From Actinomadura sp. KC06 (lineage in GTDB: Bacteria; Actinomycetota; Actinomycetes; Streptosporangiales; Streptosporangiaceae), in the NCBI RefSeq assembly GCF_004348735.1, contig NZ_SMKT01000013.1, positions 1 to 64,000 on the forward strand: a stretch of DNA of 64,000 bases. The letters are read 5' to 3'. A model generated the notes under the pieces. The model worked only from the letters and a program-made list of their open reading frames with translations, ran no database searches and was not told the DNA's origin. Shown piece after piece: positions 25,416-34,819 of the stretch. Numbering within the stretch: position 1 is the stretch's first letter; every line of letters starts with the position of its first letter. A program made the position numbers and the translations under genes.

Positions 25416-26879
25416 ATGACGGACACCCAGTCCTTCCTCGCGACGAGGCGCGGCAAGCTGACGCTGACGCTGCTGTGCTCCATCGCGTTCCTGGACTTCA
25501 TCGACGCCTCGATCGTCAACGTGGCGCTGCCCGCCGTCCGGCGGGACCTGGACTTCTCCGTCCAGGACCTGCAGTGGGTGCCGAGCGGCTACCTGCTCAC
25601 CTACGGCGGGTTCATGCTGCTCGGCGGGCGCCTCGCCGACCTGCTCGGCCGCCGCCGCGTCGTCCTCGCCGGGACGGTGCTGTTCTCGCTGTCGTCCCTG
25701 GTCGGCGGCCTGGCGGTCAACTCCGGGATGCTGGTCGGGGCGCGGCTCGCGCAGGGCGCCGGGGCGGCGCTGATGCTGCCCGGGACGCTCTCGATCCTGA
25801 CCACGATGTTCAAGGAGGGCGGCGACCGGGCCAAGGCGCTCGGCGTCTGGGGCGGAGTCGCGGGCGGCGCGAACGCGGCCGGCGTCCTGCTCGGCGGGCT
25901 GCTCACCGACGGCCTCGGCTGGCGCTGGGTGATGCTCGTGAACTTCCCGGTCAGCGTCCTGGTGATCATCGGGCTGTTCCTGCTGGTGGACGGCGACCGC
26001 CGGTCCGCCCGCCTGAAGAGCTTCGACATCGGCGGGACGGCCCTGGTCACCGGCGGCATGCTGCTGCTCGTCTTCACCCTCGTGAAGGCCCCGGAGACCG
26101 GCTGGGACTCGGCCCGCACCATCGGCGGCCTCGCCGGGACGGCCGTGCTGCTGGCCGCGTTCGCCGTCAACGAGCAGCGCCACCGCAGCCCGCTGCTGCC
26201 CCTGTCGATCTTCCGCGTCCGGGGCCTCGCCGTCACCGACGTCGCCTACCTCGTCGCCGTCGCCGGGCTGGCCTCGATGTTCTTCTTCCTGAGCCTCTAC
26301 ATGGTCAACGTCCTCGGCTACTCCCCGCTGAAGACCGGGGCCGCGTACCTGCCGCTGTGCTTCGGCGTCGGCATCGCCGCGGGCATCACCCCGCGGCTGC
26401 TCGCCCGCACCGGCACCCGCCCGCTGATCGTCGGGAGCCTGCTCGTGACGGGCGCCGGGATCCTCTGGCTGTCCCGCATCCCGGTGGACGGCGCGTACCT
26501 CACCGACCTCCTGCCGGGCCTGCTGGTCACCTCGCTGGGCCTCGGCGTGGTGTTCGTCGCCATCACCACCGCGGCGAACGCGAACGTCCCGGCGGACAAG
26601 GCCGGGCTCGCCGCCGCGCTCCTCAACGCCTCGCAGCAGATCGGCGGCGCGCTCGGCCTGGCGATCTTCTCCGCGGTCGCCACGTCCCACACCGACCACC
26701 TGCTCGCCGAAGGGAAACCGGTCTCGGAGGCCCTGACCTCAGGCTTCGCGAGGGCCCTGCTGGTGTGCAGCGCCTTCCTCGCGGTCGCCGCCGTCGTCGC
26801 CCTCCGCGCCGCGAACACCCGAGGCGAGGCCTCCGACGCCGAGACCGTCCAGACCCCCGACCCCGTCCCCGTCAAATAG
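25416..26879 (+). CDS. DHA2-family (EmrB/QacA) drug:proton antiporter
   Basis: 487 aa with 14 predicted helices. Motifs: FLDFIDASIVNVALPAVRRD in helix 1 (motif D1), GGRLADLLGRRRV (motif A), and LGVWGGVAGGANAAGVLLGG (motif C, antiporters). GGAGG lies 6 nt before the ATG. It is divergent from an ECF41 sigma factor that probably turns it on. Substrate unknown; such pumps export antibiotics and dyes. A perfect 7-bp palindrome follows the stop. Confidence 0.92.
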   Translation: MTDTQSFLATRRGKLTLTLLCSIAFLDFIDASIVNVALPAVRRDLDFSVQDLQWVPSGYLLTYGGFMLLGGRLADLLGRRRVVLAGTVLFSLSSLVGGLAVNSGMLVGARLAQGAGAALMLPGTLSILTTMFKEGGDRAKALGVWGGVAGGANAAGVLLGGLLTDGLGWRWVMLVNFPVSVLVIIGLFLLVDGDRRSARLKSFDIGGTALVTGGMLLLVFTLVKAPETGWDSARTIGGLAGTAVLLAAFAVNEQRHRSPLLPLSIFRVRGLAVTDVAYLVAVAGLASMFFFLSLYMVNVLGYSPLKTGAAYLPLCFGVGIAAGITPRLLARTGTRPLIVGSLLVTGAGILWLSRIPVDGAYLTDLLPGLLVTSLGLGVVFVAITTAANANVPADKAGLAAALLNASQQIGGALGLAIFSAVATSHTDHLLAEGKPVSEALTSGFARALLVCSAFLAVAAVVALRAANTRGEASDAETVQTPDPVPVK

Positions 26880-26894
26880 GGACACGAGTGTCCC
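26879..26894. terminator. short palindromic terminator after the exporter
   Basis: GGGACAC-GA-GTGTCCC begins at the last base of the exporter stop codon; the next gene is convergent. Stem perfect, no T tract. Confidence 0.45.
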
Positions 26895-26950
26895 GCCCGT
26901 GAACGCACGACACGGCTTCATGATCAACGACCGGAAGCGGACAGCGCGGG

Positions 26951-27868
26951 TCACTGGATGATGACGGTGTCCCCGCGGGCGGCCTTGTCGTCGGTCCAGC
27001 CGTCGTGGCCGGCGTCGGCCTGCCAGTGGCGTCCCGCGTAGCGGACCTCGGTGAGGCCGTAGGCCTGCGCGTGCGTCACCGCCCACGCCGCCACCGCCCA
27101 GCCCGCCCGCGAGTTCGTGACCTTCACCGCGTTCCAGGAGTCGGGGTTCGAGGCCGCGCCCGTCGTGAGCGGGCTCGGGCCGCCGACGCGGACCCTGCTC
27201 CCGAACGCGCGCCGCATCTCCCGGATCGCCTCCGGACGGCGGGACGCCACCCTCTTGCCGGGCGGGTACCAGCAGCGCGCGGTGCCCGCCTCGCGTCCGG
27301 TGAACGCCGCCGCGAGGAGCTTGCCGTCGTCCTCGTGCTGGGCGTAGGCGCGGCCGTCCGCGCTGCGCTGGACGGTCTGCGCCGCGTCGTGCAGGTCGCG
27401 GTCCAGGTAGCCCTTCACCTTGACCAGCGCGTTGAAGAACTTCGTGGTGGACTCGACGGGGTCGCGGAGCTTGTGCGGAGGGCCCCAGCCCTGCGACGGG
27501 CGCTGCTGGAACATGCCGACCGAGTCGCGGTCGCCGCCCGGCAGGTTGCGGATGTGGGACTCCTGGATCGCGGTCGCGTAGGCGATCACCGCGGCCCGCT
27601 CGGGCAGCTGCTTGCGGAACGCCACGGCGGCGATCGTGGCGGAGTTGGCGCCCTGCTCCAGGTCGAGCGGCATCTTGCCGAGGCTCGTGCTCACCTCGCA
27701 GCCGGTGCCGTGCAGGTACGGGCGGGCCTTCTGGAACAGCGTGTACGCGCCCGCGCCGAGCAGCACCAGGACCGCGGTCACGCCCGCCGCCCAGCGCCGC
27801 CCGCGGCGGCGTCCCCCGTGGTCAGGCCCCTCGCCGGGGCCCGCCTTCTCCCTCGCCCAAACAGCCAC
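26951..27868 (-). CDS. membrane-anchored lytic-transglycosylase-like protein
   Basis: 305 aa from the GTG at 27868 (an ATG at 27907 is possible but crowds dapD). A basic N-terminus and one membrane helix (AAGVTAVLVLLGAGAYTLF) leave the rest outside. The mature part has YATAIQESHIRNLPGGDRDS and GMFQQRPSQGWG, the E...S-x-G-x-F-Q-Q-R pattern seen in transglycosylase-like enzymes, plus two conserved Cys. Such actinomycete proteins are often mislabelled heavy metal transporter. Peptidoglycan cleavage is an inference from the motif. Divergent from dapD. Confidence 0.7.
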   Translation of the reverse strand: MAVWAREKAGPGEGPDHGGRRRGRRWAAGVTAVLVLLGAGAYTLFQKARPYLHGTGCEVSTSLGKMPLDLEQGANSATIAAVAFRKQLPERAAVIAYATAIQESHIRNLPGGDRDSVGMFQQRPSQGWGPPHKLRDPVESTTKFFNALVKVKGYLDRDLHDAAQTVQRSADGRAYAQHEDDGKLLAAAFTGREAGTARCWYPPGKRVASRRPEAIREMRRAFGSRVRVGGPSPLTTGAASNPDSWNAVKVTNSRAGWAVAAWAVTHAQAYGLTEVRYAGRHWQADAGHDGWTDDKAARGDTVIIQ

Positions 27869-27912
27869 GCGTTGACGGTACCGGCAGACGGCCCCCAGTA
27901 AGCTCATGGCCC

Positions 27913-28749
27913 ATGACCGAAACGTTCACCAGCCCGATCTCCGGCGGCATCGACGAGCTGTGGGAGCGGCGCGCCGACCTCACTCCGGACGACGCCGACG
28001 CGCGCGCCGCCATCGTGGCCGCCGTCGACCAGATCGACGCCGGCGAGGCCCGCGTCGCCCGCATCGACCTCGGCACCGGCGAGGTCCTCGTCGACGAGCG
28101 GGCCAAGCGCGCGATCCTGCTGTCCTTCAAGGTCCTCGGCATGGTGCGCTCCCAGGTCGGCGACTTCCGGTACCACGACCGCATCCCGCTCAAGACCCGG
28201 CTGGACGGCGTCCGCGTCGTCCCCGGCGCGATCGCCCGCTGGGGCTCCTACCTCGCGCCCGGCGTGGTGCTGATGCCGTCGTTCACCAACATCGGCGCCT
28301 ACGTCGACTCCGGCACGATGGTCGACACGTGGGCGACCGTGGGGTCCTGCGCGCAGGTCGGCAAGAACGTCCACCTGTCGGGGGGCGTGGGCATCGGCGG
28401 CGTGCTGGAGCCGCCCAACGCCAAGCCCGTGATCATCGAGGACGAGGCCATGATCGGCAGCCGGTCGATGATCGTCGAAGGGGCCCGGGTGGGGCGCGGC
28501 GCCGTCATCGGCTCCGGGACGAACCTGTCGGCGTCCATGCCGGTCATCGACGTCGAGACGGGCGAGGAGGTCGCCCGCGGCCGCGTCCCCGACTGGTGCG
28601 TCGCCGTCGGCGGCACCCGCTACAAGGAGTTCAAGGGCGGCACGTTCGGCCTCCCCGCCGTGCTGATCCTCAAGCGCCTCGAAGAGGGGCAGCGGCACGA
28701 CAAGGCGTCCCTCAACGACATCCTGAGGGACCACGGCATCAACACGTGA
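27913..28749 (+). CDS. dapD: tetrahydrodipicolinate N-succinyltransferase (DapD), E. coli type
   Basis: 278 aa; transfers succinyl from succinyl-CoA to tetrahydrodipicolinate in lysine/diaminopimelate synthesis, as a trimer. The left-handed beta-helix is clear: VLMPSFTNIGAYVDSGTMVD, TWATVGSCAQVGKNVHLSGG, GVGIGGVLEP. Length and motifs match the proteobacterial form rather than the longer (about 315-330 aa) form known from Mycobacterium and Streptomyces. dapE lies 0.7 kb downstream on the same strand, with the opposing phosphopantetheinyl transferase gene between them; dapD and that gene overlap by 11 bp tail to tail. Confidence 0.93.
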   Translation: MTETFTSPISGGIDELWERRADLTPDDADARAAIVAAVDQIDAGEARVARIDLGTGEVLVDERAKRAILLSFKVLGMVRSQVGDFRYHDRIPLKTRLDGVRVVPGAIARWGSYLAPGVVLMPSFTNIGAYVDSGTMVDTWATVGSCAQVGKNVHLSGGVGIGGVLEPPNAKPVIIEDEAMIGSRSMIVEGARVGRGAVIGSGTNLSASMPVIDVETGEEVARGRVPDWCVAVGGTRYKEFKGGTFGLPAVLILKRLEEGQRHDKASLNDILRDHGINT

Positions 28750-29416
28750 CCTCGGTGATCTTGAGGGGACGGTCGGTGAGGACGGCGGCAGCGGCGGCGT
28801 AGCCGGGCCCCGGGTCGAGGTCGGCGAGGCGGACGGGAGACACCGCCGCCTCACCGGCCCACGCGACGACCTCGGCGGGGTCGTCTGGAGCCGAGACGTG
28901 GATGTCGGTCATCGGCGCGGCCAGGCCGTGGCCCGTCGCCTTCAGGAGGGCCTCCTTGCGCGACCAGTAGCGGTGGAAGCCGCGCCGCTTGTCGTCCATG
29001 GCCGCGAGGGCCGCGCGCTCAGGAGCGGCCAGGACCATCTCGGCGAGCCGGTCGATGTCGCGGTCGTTCTCCTTCTCCACGTCCACGCCGACCTCGGCGC
29101 CCTCGGTCAGGGCGATCACGACCCGGTCGCCCGAGTGGGAGAGCGAGAAGTCCACGGCGGAGCCGGGCAGCCGAGGCTTGCCGTGGGCGCCCGCGCAGTG
29201 GGGGCACTCGGTCGTGAACCGCATGGTCCGCGGGTCCAGCCCGGTGGCCTCGGCCAGGGCCGTGCGGGCGAGGAACCGTCCGGTGACGAACCGGGCCTTG
29301 TCCTGCGGCTGGCGGAAACGTTCGTAGCGTTCGCGCTCCCCGTCATCGAGGAGGCCGCGCATCTCGGGGGTGTCGGCAGGACGCGCCCAACGTACGGCGC
29401 ACTCGAGCACAGGCAT
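28739..29416 (-). CDS. 4'-phosphopantetheinyl transferase (Sfp type)
   Basis: 225 aa; attaches the CoA-derived arm to carrier proteins of fatty-acid, polyketide or nonribosomal peptide synthases. The three family blocks are present: KPRLPGSAVDFSLSHSGDRV, EVGVDVEKENDRDI (the G-V-D-x-E Mg site) and the W-S-R-K-E-A-L-L-K-A-T-G-H-G block. Start ATG 29416 or GTG 29422. Its start is 28 bp from dapE (divergent) and its end overlaps dapD. No carrier protein or synthase gene is seen in the window. Confidence 0.9.
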   Translation of the reverse strand: MPVLECAVRWARPADTPEMRGLLDDGERERYERFRQPQDKARFVTGRFLARTALAEATGLDPRTMRFTTECPHCAGAHGKPRLPGSAVDFSLSHSGDRVVIALTEGAEVGVDVEKENDRDIDRLAEMVLAAPERAALAAMDDKRRGFHRYWSRKEALLKATGHGLAAPMTDIHVSAPDDPAEVVAWAGEAAVSPVRLADLDPGPGYAAAAAVLTDRPLKITEVTC

Positions 29417-29444
29417 GTCCACGACGCGATGATAGGACTTGGGG

Positions 29445-30521
29445 ATGGGCCTGGATCTGTTCTCGGACGTGGCGGACCTCACGGCGGCCATCGTCGACAT
29501 CGAGTCGGTGAGCGGCGCGGAGAAGGCTCTCGCCGACGCCGTGGAGGAGGCGCTGCGGGCGTTTCCGCATTTGGCGGTGGAGCGCGTCGGGAACAACGTC
29601 GTCGCTCGGACCCGGCTGGGACGGGCCGAGCGGGTCGTCCTGGCCGGGCATCTCGACACCGTGCCGTTGAACGGGAACCTTCCGTCGCGGGTGGTCGGCG
29701 AGCGCCTCTACGGGTGCGGGACGACCGACATGAAGAGCGGGGTCGCGGTCGCGCTGCGCCTTGCCGCCACCGTCGTCGAGCCGACGCGTGACATCACGTA
29801 CGTGTTCTACGAGTGCGAGGAGATCGAGGCCGAGCACAACGGGCTGCGGAAGCTCGCGGTGAGCCGTCCTGAACTGCTCGCCGGCGACTTCGCCGTGCTG
29901 ATGGAGCCCACGGGCGCGCAGATCGAGGGCGGCTGCCAGGGGACGCTGCGCGCCGAGGTCACGGCCGTGGGGGAGCGGGCGCACAGCGCGCGGGCGTGGA
30001 TGGGCTCCAATGCCATTCATACGGCCGGGCGGATCCTGGACGTGCTGCGCGCGTACGAGCCGACCCGTCCGGTTGTGGACGGGCTGGAGTTCCGCGAGGG
30101 CCTGAACGCGGTGTTCATCAGCGGAGGCGTCGCGGGGAACGTCATCCCGGACGAGTGCGTCGTCACCGTGAATTACCGGTTCGCGCCCGACAAGTCCGTC
30201 GCTGAGGCCGAGGCGTACGTTCGGGAAATCTTCGACGGCTTCCAGGTGACGGTCACCGACGCCGCGTCCGCGGCCCGGCCCGGGCTGACGCATCCGGCGG
30301 CGGCCGCGTTCGTCGCGTCCAGCGGGGCCGGCGTCCGCGCCAAGCTCGGCTGGACGGACGTGGCCCGCTTCTCCGAACTCGGCGTCCCGGCCGTCAACTA
30401 CGGCCCCGGCGAGCCGACCCTCGCCCACACGAAGGACGAATACGTCGACATTCCTCTCATCGCCGAGTGCGAGCAACGCATGCGCATGTGGCTGGAGGGT
30501 CCTACTAACGTGGGTCCATGA
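29445..30521 (+). CDS. dapE: succinyl-diaminopimelate desuccinylase (DapE)
   Basis: 358-aa M20 metallohydrolase that releases succinate to give LL-diaminopimelate. Zinc and catalytic residues are visible: AGHLDTVP (His ligand and Asp), YGCGTTDMKSG (bridging Asp), YECEEIEAEHNG (Glu base and Glu ligand), PTGAQIEGG and the late GPGEPTLAHTKDEYV (last His). ATG 29445 is preferred to the in-frame TTG 29439. The stop overlaps the next start as ATGA. Together with dapC and dapD it covers the succinylase branch. Confidence 0.92.
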   Translation: MGLDLFSDVADLTAAIVDIESVSGAEKALADAVEEALRAFPHLAVERVGNNVVARTRLGRAERVVLAGHLDTVPLNGNLPSRVVGERLYGCGTTDMKSGVAVALRLAATVVEPTRDITYVFYECEEIEAEHNGLRKLAVSRPELLAGDFAVLMEPTGAQIEGGCQGTLRAEVTAVGERAHSARAWMGSNAIHTAGRILDVLRAYEPTRPVVDGLEFREGLNAVFISGGVAGNVIPDECVVTVNYRFAPDKSVAEAEAYVREIFDGFQVTVTDAASAARPGLTHPAAAAFVASSGAGVRAKLGWTDVARFSELGVPAVNYGPGEPTLAHTKDEYVDIPLIAECEQRMRMWLEGPTNVGP

Positions 30522-31318
30522 CATCGGATGTGAATTCCCGCTCGCGCCGGCAGGGACCGGCCATGCTGCGGGGACGGGCCGTTCCCCAGACCACCACCGA
30601 CCAGCGGCTGCTCGACGGACGCGGCCCGGCCGACTGGGTGCACGCCGACCCCTGGCGCGTGCTGCGGATCCAGGCGGAGTTCGTGGAGGGGTTCGGGCTC
30701 CTGGCCGAGCTGCCGAAGGCCGTCAGCGTGTTCGGCAGCGCCCGCACGAAGCCGGGCAACGGGGAGTACGAGCTGGCGGTGGAGATCGGCGCCCGGCTGC
30801 ACGACGCCGGCTACGCCGTGATCACCGGCGGCGGTCCGGGGATCATGGAGGCGGCCAACAAGGGCTGCCTCGACAACGGCGGGCTGTCGGTCGGGCTCGG
30901 CATCGAGCTGCCGTTCGAGCAGAGGCTCAACGACCACATCGGCATCGGGCTGGAGTTCCGCTACTTCTTCGTCCGCAAGACGATGTTCGTCAAGTACTCG
31001 CAGGCGTTCGTGGTGCTTCCCGGCGGGTTCGGGACGCTGGACGAGCTGTTCGAGGCGATCACCCTCGTCCAGACCAGGAAGATCACCCGGTTCCCGATCG
31101 TGCTGGTCGGGACGGAGTTCTGGGGCGGGCTGCTCGACTGGATCGAGAAGTCCATGCTGCCCAGCGGCAAGATCTCGCCGCAGGACCTGGACCTGATCCA
31201 CCTCACCGACGACCCGGAGGAGGTCGTCCGGATCATCATCGACGGCCACACCCGGGCCGAGCAGGAGATCATCGAGGCCCGCGCGTCGGCGGAAGCGGGG
31301 GAGACCGCCGGGGAGTGA
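30518..31318 (+). CDS. LOG family protein (TIGR00730, Rossmann fold)
   Basis: 266 aa. [15 protein letters not shown] starts the fold; [19 protein letters not shown] and the [15 protein letters not shown] loop are the LOG marks (cytokinin-riboside-monophosphate phosphoribohydrolase family), with the catalytic Arg/Glu in these motifs. An extra 65 N-terminal residues and the longer C-terminus match the actinobacterial group that sits after dapE. ATGA overlap with dapE. Likely a nucleotide N-glycosidase; the natural substrate in this group is not established. A second LOG paralogue is at 45452. Confidence 0.88.
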   Translation: MTSDVNSRSRRQGPAMLRGRAVPQTTTDQRLLDGRGPADWVHADPWRVLRIQAEFVEGFGLLAELPKAVSVFGSARTKPGNGEYELAVEIGARLHDAGYAVITGGGPGIMEAANKGCLDNGGLSVGLGIELPFEQRLNDHIGIGLEFRYFFVRKTMFVKYSQAFVVLPGGFGTLDELFEAITLVQTRKITRFPIVLVGTEFWGGLLDWIEKSMLPSGKISPQDLDLIHLTDDPEEVVRIIIDGHTRAEQEIIEARASAEAGETAGE

Positions 31319-32219
31319 CCGCCCGTTCCAGGTCGGTGCGGGACTCGATCGCCCGGACGACCGCCGCCATGTCCGCCCCGCCGTGCCCCAGCGCCAGGGT
31401 CTCGCCGTAGAGGGCGTGGCAGGCGTCCAGCAGCGGCGAGGCGATGCCGGCGTCCCTCGCGGCCTCCGCGACCAGGCGGTTGTTGTCCAGGACGTTGGCG
31501 ATCGACGCCTGGACGGCGAAGTCGCGCTCGACGAGCTTGTGCGACTTCGCCCGTGAGACGGTGCTCGCCATGGGTCCGGCGTCGAGTATGTCGCGGAGGC
31601 GGTGCTCGTCCAGGCCGTGCCGTTCGGCGAAGTGGAACGCCTCCGCCAGCCCGGTGACCATCGTGATCAGGAACAGGTTGACCGCGAGCTTCATCAGCAG
31701 CGCGTTCGGCACCGCCCCGCACTCGAACGACTCGTGGCACATCGGCCCGAGCAGCGGGCGGACGGCGGCCACCGCCGCGGGATCGCCCGCCAGCATCGCG
31801 ACCAGCTGCCCTGCCTCGGCGGGCCCGCGCGAGCCTGAGACCGGCGCCTCGGCGTAGCGGCCCCCGGCGGCGCGGACGTCGGCTTCGAGACCGCGCGAGT
31901 AGCCCGGGGACGTCGTGCCCATGTGGACGATCACGCGCCCGGCGACGTTCGCGGCGAAGGCGGGCGTGCCGCGTCCCAGGACCGAGTCGATCGCGGGCCC
32001 GTCGGCCAGCATGAGGAACACGACGCGGGCGCGGCGGCACACGTCGGCGGGGCTCGCCGCCACCGCGGCTCCGGCGGCGCGCAGCGGCTCGCACTTCGCG
32101 GCGGTGCGGTTCCAGACGACGAACCCGGTACCGGCGCGGGCGCTGGCGGCGCGGGCGAGGTTGAGCGCCATGGGCTGGCCCATGACGCCGAGACCGATGA
32201 AACCGATGTCCGAACTCAT
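31269..32219 (-). CDS. NAD(P)-dependent beta-hydroxyacid dehydrogenase
   Basis: 316 aa of the 3-hydroxyisobutyrate dehydrogenase/GLYR1 family. The dinucleotide site is [20 protein letters not shown]; the substrate motif [20 protein letters not shown] and the catalytic-lysine helix [15 protein letters not shown] follow. ATG 32219 has GGAGG at 5 nt. It overlaps the LOG gene by 50 bp tail to tail. Divergent from a TetR gene with an operator in between, so it is probably that regulator's target. Confidence 0.88.
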   Translation of the reverse strand: MSSDIGFIGLGVMGQPMALNLARAASARAGTGFVVWNRTAAKCEPLRAAGAAVAASPADVCRRARVVFLMLADGPAIDSVLGRGTPAFAANVAGRVIVHMGTTSPGYSRGLEADVRAAGGRYAEAPVSGSRGPAEAGQLVAMLAGDPAAVAAVRPLLGPMCHESFECGAVPNALLMKLAVNLFLITMVTGLAEAFHFAERHGLDEHRLRDILDAGPMASTVSRAKSHKLVERDFAVQASIANVLDNNRLVAEAARDAGIASPLLDACHALYGETLALGHGGADMAAVVRAIESRTDLERAVTPRRSPPLPPTRGPR

Positions 32220-32256
32220 CGCCGCCTCCGGCCGTGCCGTCGTCCGATCTTGCGAG

Positions 32257-32277
32257 TTATGACAACGGTCATGATAA
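32257..32277. promoter_or_regulatory. TetR operator overlapping the regulator start
   Basis: The core ATGACAACGGTCAT (32259-32272) has perfect 5-bp arms ATGAC/GTCAT; flanking TTA/TAA extends the symmetry. It lies in the gap between the divergent dehydrogenase and TetR genes. Confidence 0.55.
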
Positions 32278-32888
32278 TGGCCCAGGTGAAAGACGCAATA
32301 GCCGAAAGTCGTGGGCCGCGGGAGCGGATGGTGTTCAGCGCGGCGCAGCTCATCCGCCGCGACGGGGTCACGGCCACGGGCCTGCGGGACGTCGCCGAGC
32401 ACGCCGGTGCGCCGCGTGGTTCGCTGCAGCACTACTTCCCGGGCGGCAAGGAGCAGCTCGTCAACGAGGCCGTGGAGTGGGCGGGCCGGTACGCCAGCAA
32501 GCGCGTCGCGCGGTTCATGTCGGCGATGTCGCGTCCGACGCCGGGCGGGCTGTTCGCGGCGATGGTCCGGCAGTGGATCGACGAGTACCGGACGGCGGGC
32601 TTCGCGAAGGGTTGCCCGGTCGCGGCGGCGACGGTCGACTGCGCCGACACCGTCGAGTCGACGCGGGCCGCGTCCGCCGCGGCGTTCGCCGACTGGCGGC
32701 GGCCGGTGGCGCGGGAGCTGGCCGCGATGGGCGTCCCGTCCCGGAAGGCGGACGCGCTCGCCACGCTGATGATCAGCTCGCTGGAGGGCGCGATCCTGAT
32801 GGCGCGGGCGGAGCGGAGCGTCCGTCCGCTGCGGACGGTGGCGCGCGAGCTCGGCCCCTACCTGGACTCCTGTGTAGAGAGGCCCTGA
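32277..32888 (+). CDS. TetR/AcrR family regulator (LmrA/YxaF type)
   Basis: 203 aa from the ATG at 32277 (other in-frame ATGs at 32271 and 32259 fall within the palindrome). Helix-turn-helix: [20 protein letters not shown] then [13 protein letters not shown], where the P-G-G-K-E variant is typical of the LmrA/YxaF (TetR_C_16) group. The ligand domain contains [14 protein letters not shown]. Probably represses the divergent dehydrogenase and itself. Confidence 0.88.
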   Translation: MAQVKDAIAESRGPRERMVFSAAQLIRRDGVTATGLRDVAEHAGAPRGSLQHYFPGGKEQLVNEAVEWAGRYASKRVARFMSAMSRPTPGGLFAAMVRQWIDEYRTAGFAKGCPVAAATVDCADTVESTRAASAAAFADWRRPVARELAAMGVPSRKADALATLMISSLEGAILMARAERSVRPLRTVARELGPYLDSCVERP

Positions 32889-32987
32889 CGGCCGTCCGCG
32901 TATGGATCGCGTGAAGATGGCGGGCGCGGGCGTAGGGAACGCGTCAAGACCGGCGGAAAGCGTCCGAAACGGGTGTTTTCTGCAGGC

Positions 32988-33071
32988 ATGGCAGACCTTG
33001 TGCTCATCGTGCTGACGCTCGCGGTCTTCGCGCTGCTCGGCCTCATCGTGAAGGGGGCCGGACGGCTGTGA
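32988..33071 (+). CDS. 27-residue membrane mini-protein before kdpF
   Basis: ATG 32988 to TGA 33071 encodes one hydrophobic helix ([20 protein letters not shown]) and a basic end VKGAGRL, so the C-terminus should be cytoplasmic. It ends in a 4-nt GTGA overlap with kdpF, so it is the first gene of the kdp operon. I recall similar peptides at this place in other actinomycetes. No function is known; a KdpF-like stabilising role is possible. Confidence 0.7.
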   Translation: MADLVLIVLTLAVFALLGLIVKGAGRL

Positions 33072-33157
33072 GTCCCGAGAACGCGGTCGGGCTGGCCATC
33101 GCCGCCGGACTGCTCGTCTTCCTCGTCGTGGCCCTGATCCGTCCGGAGAAGTTCTAG
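33068..33157 (+). CDS. kdpF: potassium-transporting ATPase subunit KdpF
   Basis: 29 aa, one membrane helix, product [20 protein letters not shown] followed by VALIRPEKF. The R-P-E-K/R-F end is the KdpF hallmark. It stabilises the KdpABC complex. GTG start overlaps the mini-protein stop; the stop is directly followed by the kdpA ATG. Confidence 0.9.
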   Translation: MSPENAVGLAIAAGLLVFLVVALIRPEKF

Positions 33158-34819
33158 ATGGGCGCGACGACGGCGGGGATCCTGTTCATCGGATCCCTCA
33201 TCCTCGTGCTCGCCGCGGTCCACGTGCCGCTGGGCGACCACATGTACCGGACGTTCACGTCCCTCCGGCACTGGAGGGCGGAGCGGCTGATCTACCGGAT
33301 CGTCGGCGTCGACCCGGACGCCGAGCAGGTCTGGATCGTCTACGCCCGGAGCGTGCTGGCGTTCTCCGCCGTGTCCGTGCTGGCCCTCTACGGGCTCCAG
33401 CGGCTGCAGAGCCACCTGATGCTCAGCCTCGGGTTCGGCGGCGTCGACCCCGACATCGCGTGGAACACGGCGATCAGCTTCGTCACCAACACCAACTGGC
33501 AGGCGTACTCCGGCGAGAGCACCATGGGCCATCTCGCGCAGATGGCCGGGCTCGCGGTGCAGAACTTCGTGTCGGCCGCGGTCGGGATCGCCGTCGCGAT
33601 GGCGTTCGTGCGGGGCCTCGCCCGGCGGAAGACCGGCGAGCTGGGCAACTTCTGGGTGGACCTCACGCGGGCCGTGACGCGCGTCCTGCTGCCGATCGCC
33701 GCGATCGCCGCGCTCGTGCTGGTCGCCGGTGGAGCGATCCAGAACTTCGCCGACCCGCACACCGTCACCACGCTGACCGGCGGGAAGCAGGCGATCACCG
33801 GCGGGCCGGTGGCGTCCCAGGAGGCGATCAAGGAGCTCGGCACCAACGGCGGCGGGTTCTACAACGCCAACTCCGCGCATCCCTTCGAGAACCCGACGAG
33901 CTGGACGAACTGGATCGAGATCCTCCTGATCCTGCTGATCCCGTTCTCGCTGCCCCGGACGTTCGGCCGGATGGTCGGCGACAAGCGGCAGGGCCGCGCG
34001 ATCGTCGCGGTGATGGGCGTGCTGGCGCTGCTCAGCGTCGTCGCGCTGAACGCCGCGCAGCTCGCGCACCACGGCACGGTCCCCGAGTCGGTGACGGCGG
34101 CGTCGGAGGGCACCGAGGCGCGGTTCGGGATCTCGAACTCGGCGACGTTCGCGGCGGCGACGACGCTGACGTCCACCGGGGCGGTCGACTCGTTCCACGA
34201 CTCCTACACCAGCCTCGGCGGCATGGTGACCATGCTGAACATGATGGTCGGGGAGGTCGCGCCCGGCGGCGTCGGCTCCGGCCTGTACGGGATGCTCATC
34301 CTGGCGATCGTCACGGTGTTCGTCGCCGGGCTGATGGTCGGCCGCACGCCCGAGTACCTCGGCAAGCGGATCGGCGCCCGCGAGATCAAGCTGGCCTCGA
34401 TGTACTTCCTGGTCACGCCGACGATCGTGCTGGTGGGCACCGGGATCGCGATGGCGTTCGACAAGCCGCGCGAGAGCATGCTGAACGCGGGCCCGCACGG
34501 CCTGTCGGAGGTGCTGTACGCGTTCACGTCGGCGGGCAACAACAACGGCTCGGCGTTCGCGGGCCTCACCGCCGCGACCACGTTCTACGACGTCGCGCTC
34601 GGGCTGGCGATGGCGTTCGGGCGCTTCCTGCCGATCGTCCTGGCCCTGGCGCTGGCCGGGTCGCTGGCGAAGCAGACGCCGGTGCCGGTGTCGGCGGGCA
34701 CGCTGCCGACCCACCGCCCGCAGTTCGTCGGCATGGTCGCCGGCGTGACGCTCATCCTCGTCGCCCTGACGTTCTTTCCCGCGCTCGCCCTCGGGCCGCT
34801 CGCAGAGGGGATCCGCTGA
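33158..34819 (+). CDS. kdpA: potassium-transporting ATPase channel subunit KdpA
   Basis: 553 aa, about ten membrane helices, the K+-selective subunit. Filter-region motifs are visible: [56 protein letters not shown] (each near a P-loop) and [17 protein letters not shown]. Starts immediately after the kdpF stop; TGATG overlap with kdpB. Length is normal. Confidence 0.97.
   Translation: MGATTAGILFIGSLILVLAAVHVPLGDHMYRTFTSLRHWRAERLIYRIVGVDPDAEQVWIVYARSVLAFSAVSVLALYGLQRLQSHLMLSLGFGGVDPDIAWNTAISFVTNTNWQAYSGESTMGHLAQMAGLAVQNFVSAAVGIAVAMAFVRGLARRKTGELGNFWVDLTRAVTRVLLPIAAIAALVLVAGGAIQNFADPHTVTTLTGGKQAITGGPVASQEAIKELGTNGGGFYNANSAHPFENPTSWTNWIEILLILLIPFSLPRTFGRMVGDKRQGRAIVAVMGVLALLSVVALNAAQLAHHGTVPESVTAASEGTEARFGISNSATFAAATTLTSTGAVDSFHDSYTSLGGMVTMLNMMVGEVAPGGVGSGLYGMLILAIVTVFVAGLMVGRTPEYLGKRIGAREIKLASMYFLVTPTIVLVGTGIAMAFDKPRESMLNAGPHGLSEVLYAFTSAGNNNGSAFAGLTAATTFYDVALGLAMAFGRFLPIVLALALAGSLAKQTPVPVSAGTLPTHRPQFVGMVAGVTLILVALTFFPALALGPLAEGIR

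Noticed and set aside
26951..27868. Heavy metal transporter label for the membrane-anchored protein
   Set aside because: Only one membrane helix and no metal-transport motif; the external E...GMFQQRPSQGWG pattern fits a cell-wall enzyme better.
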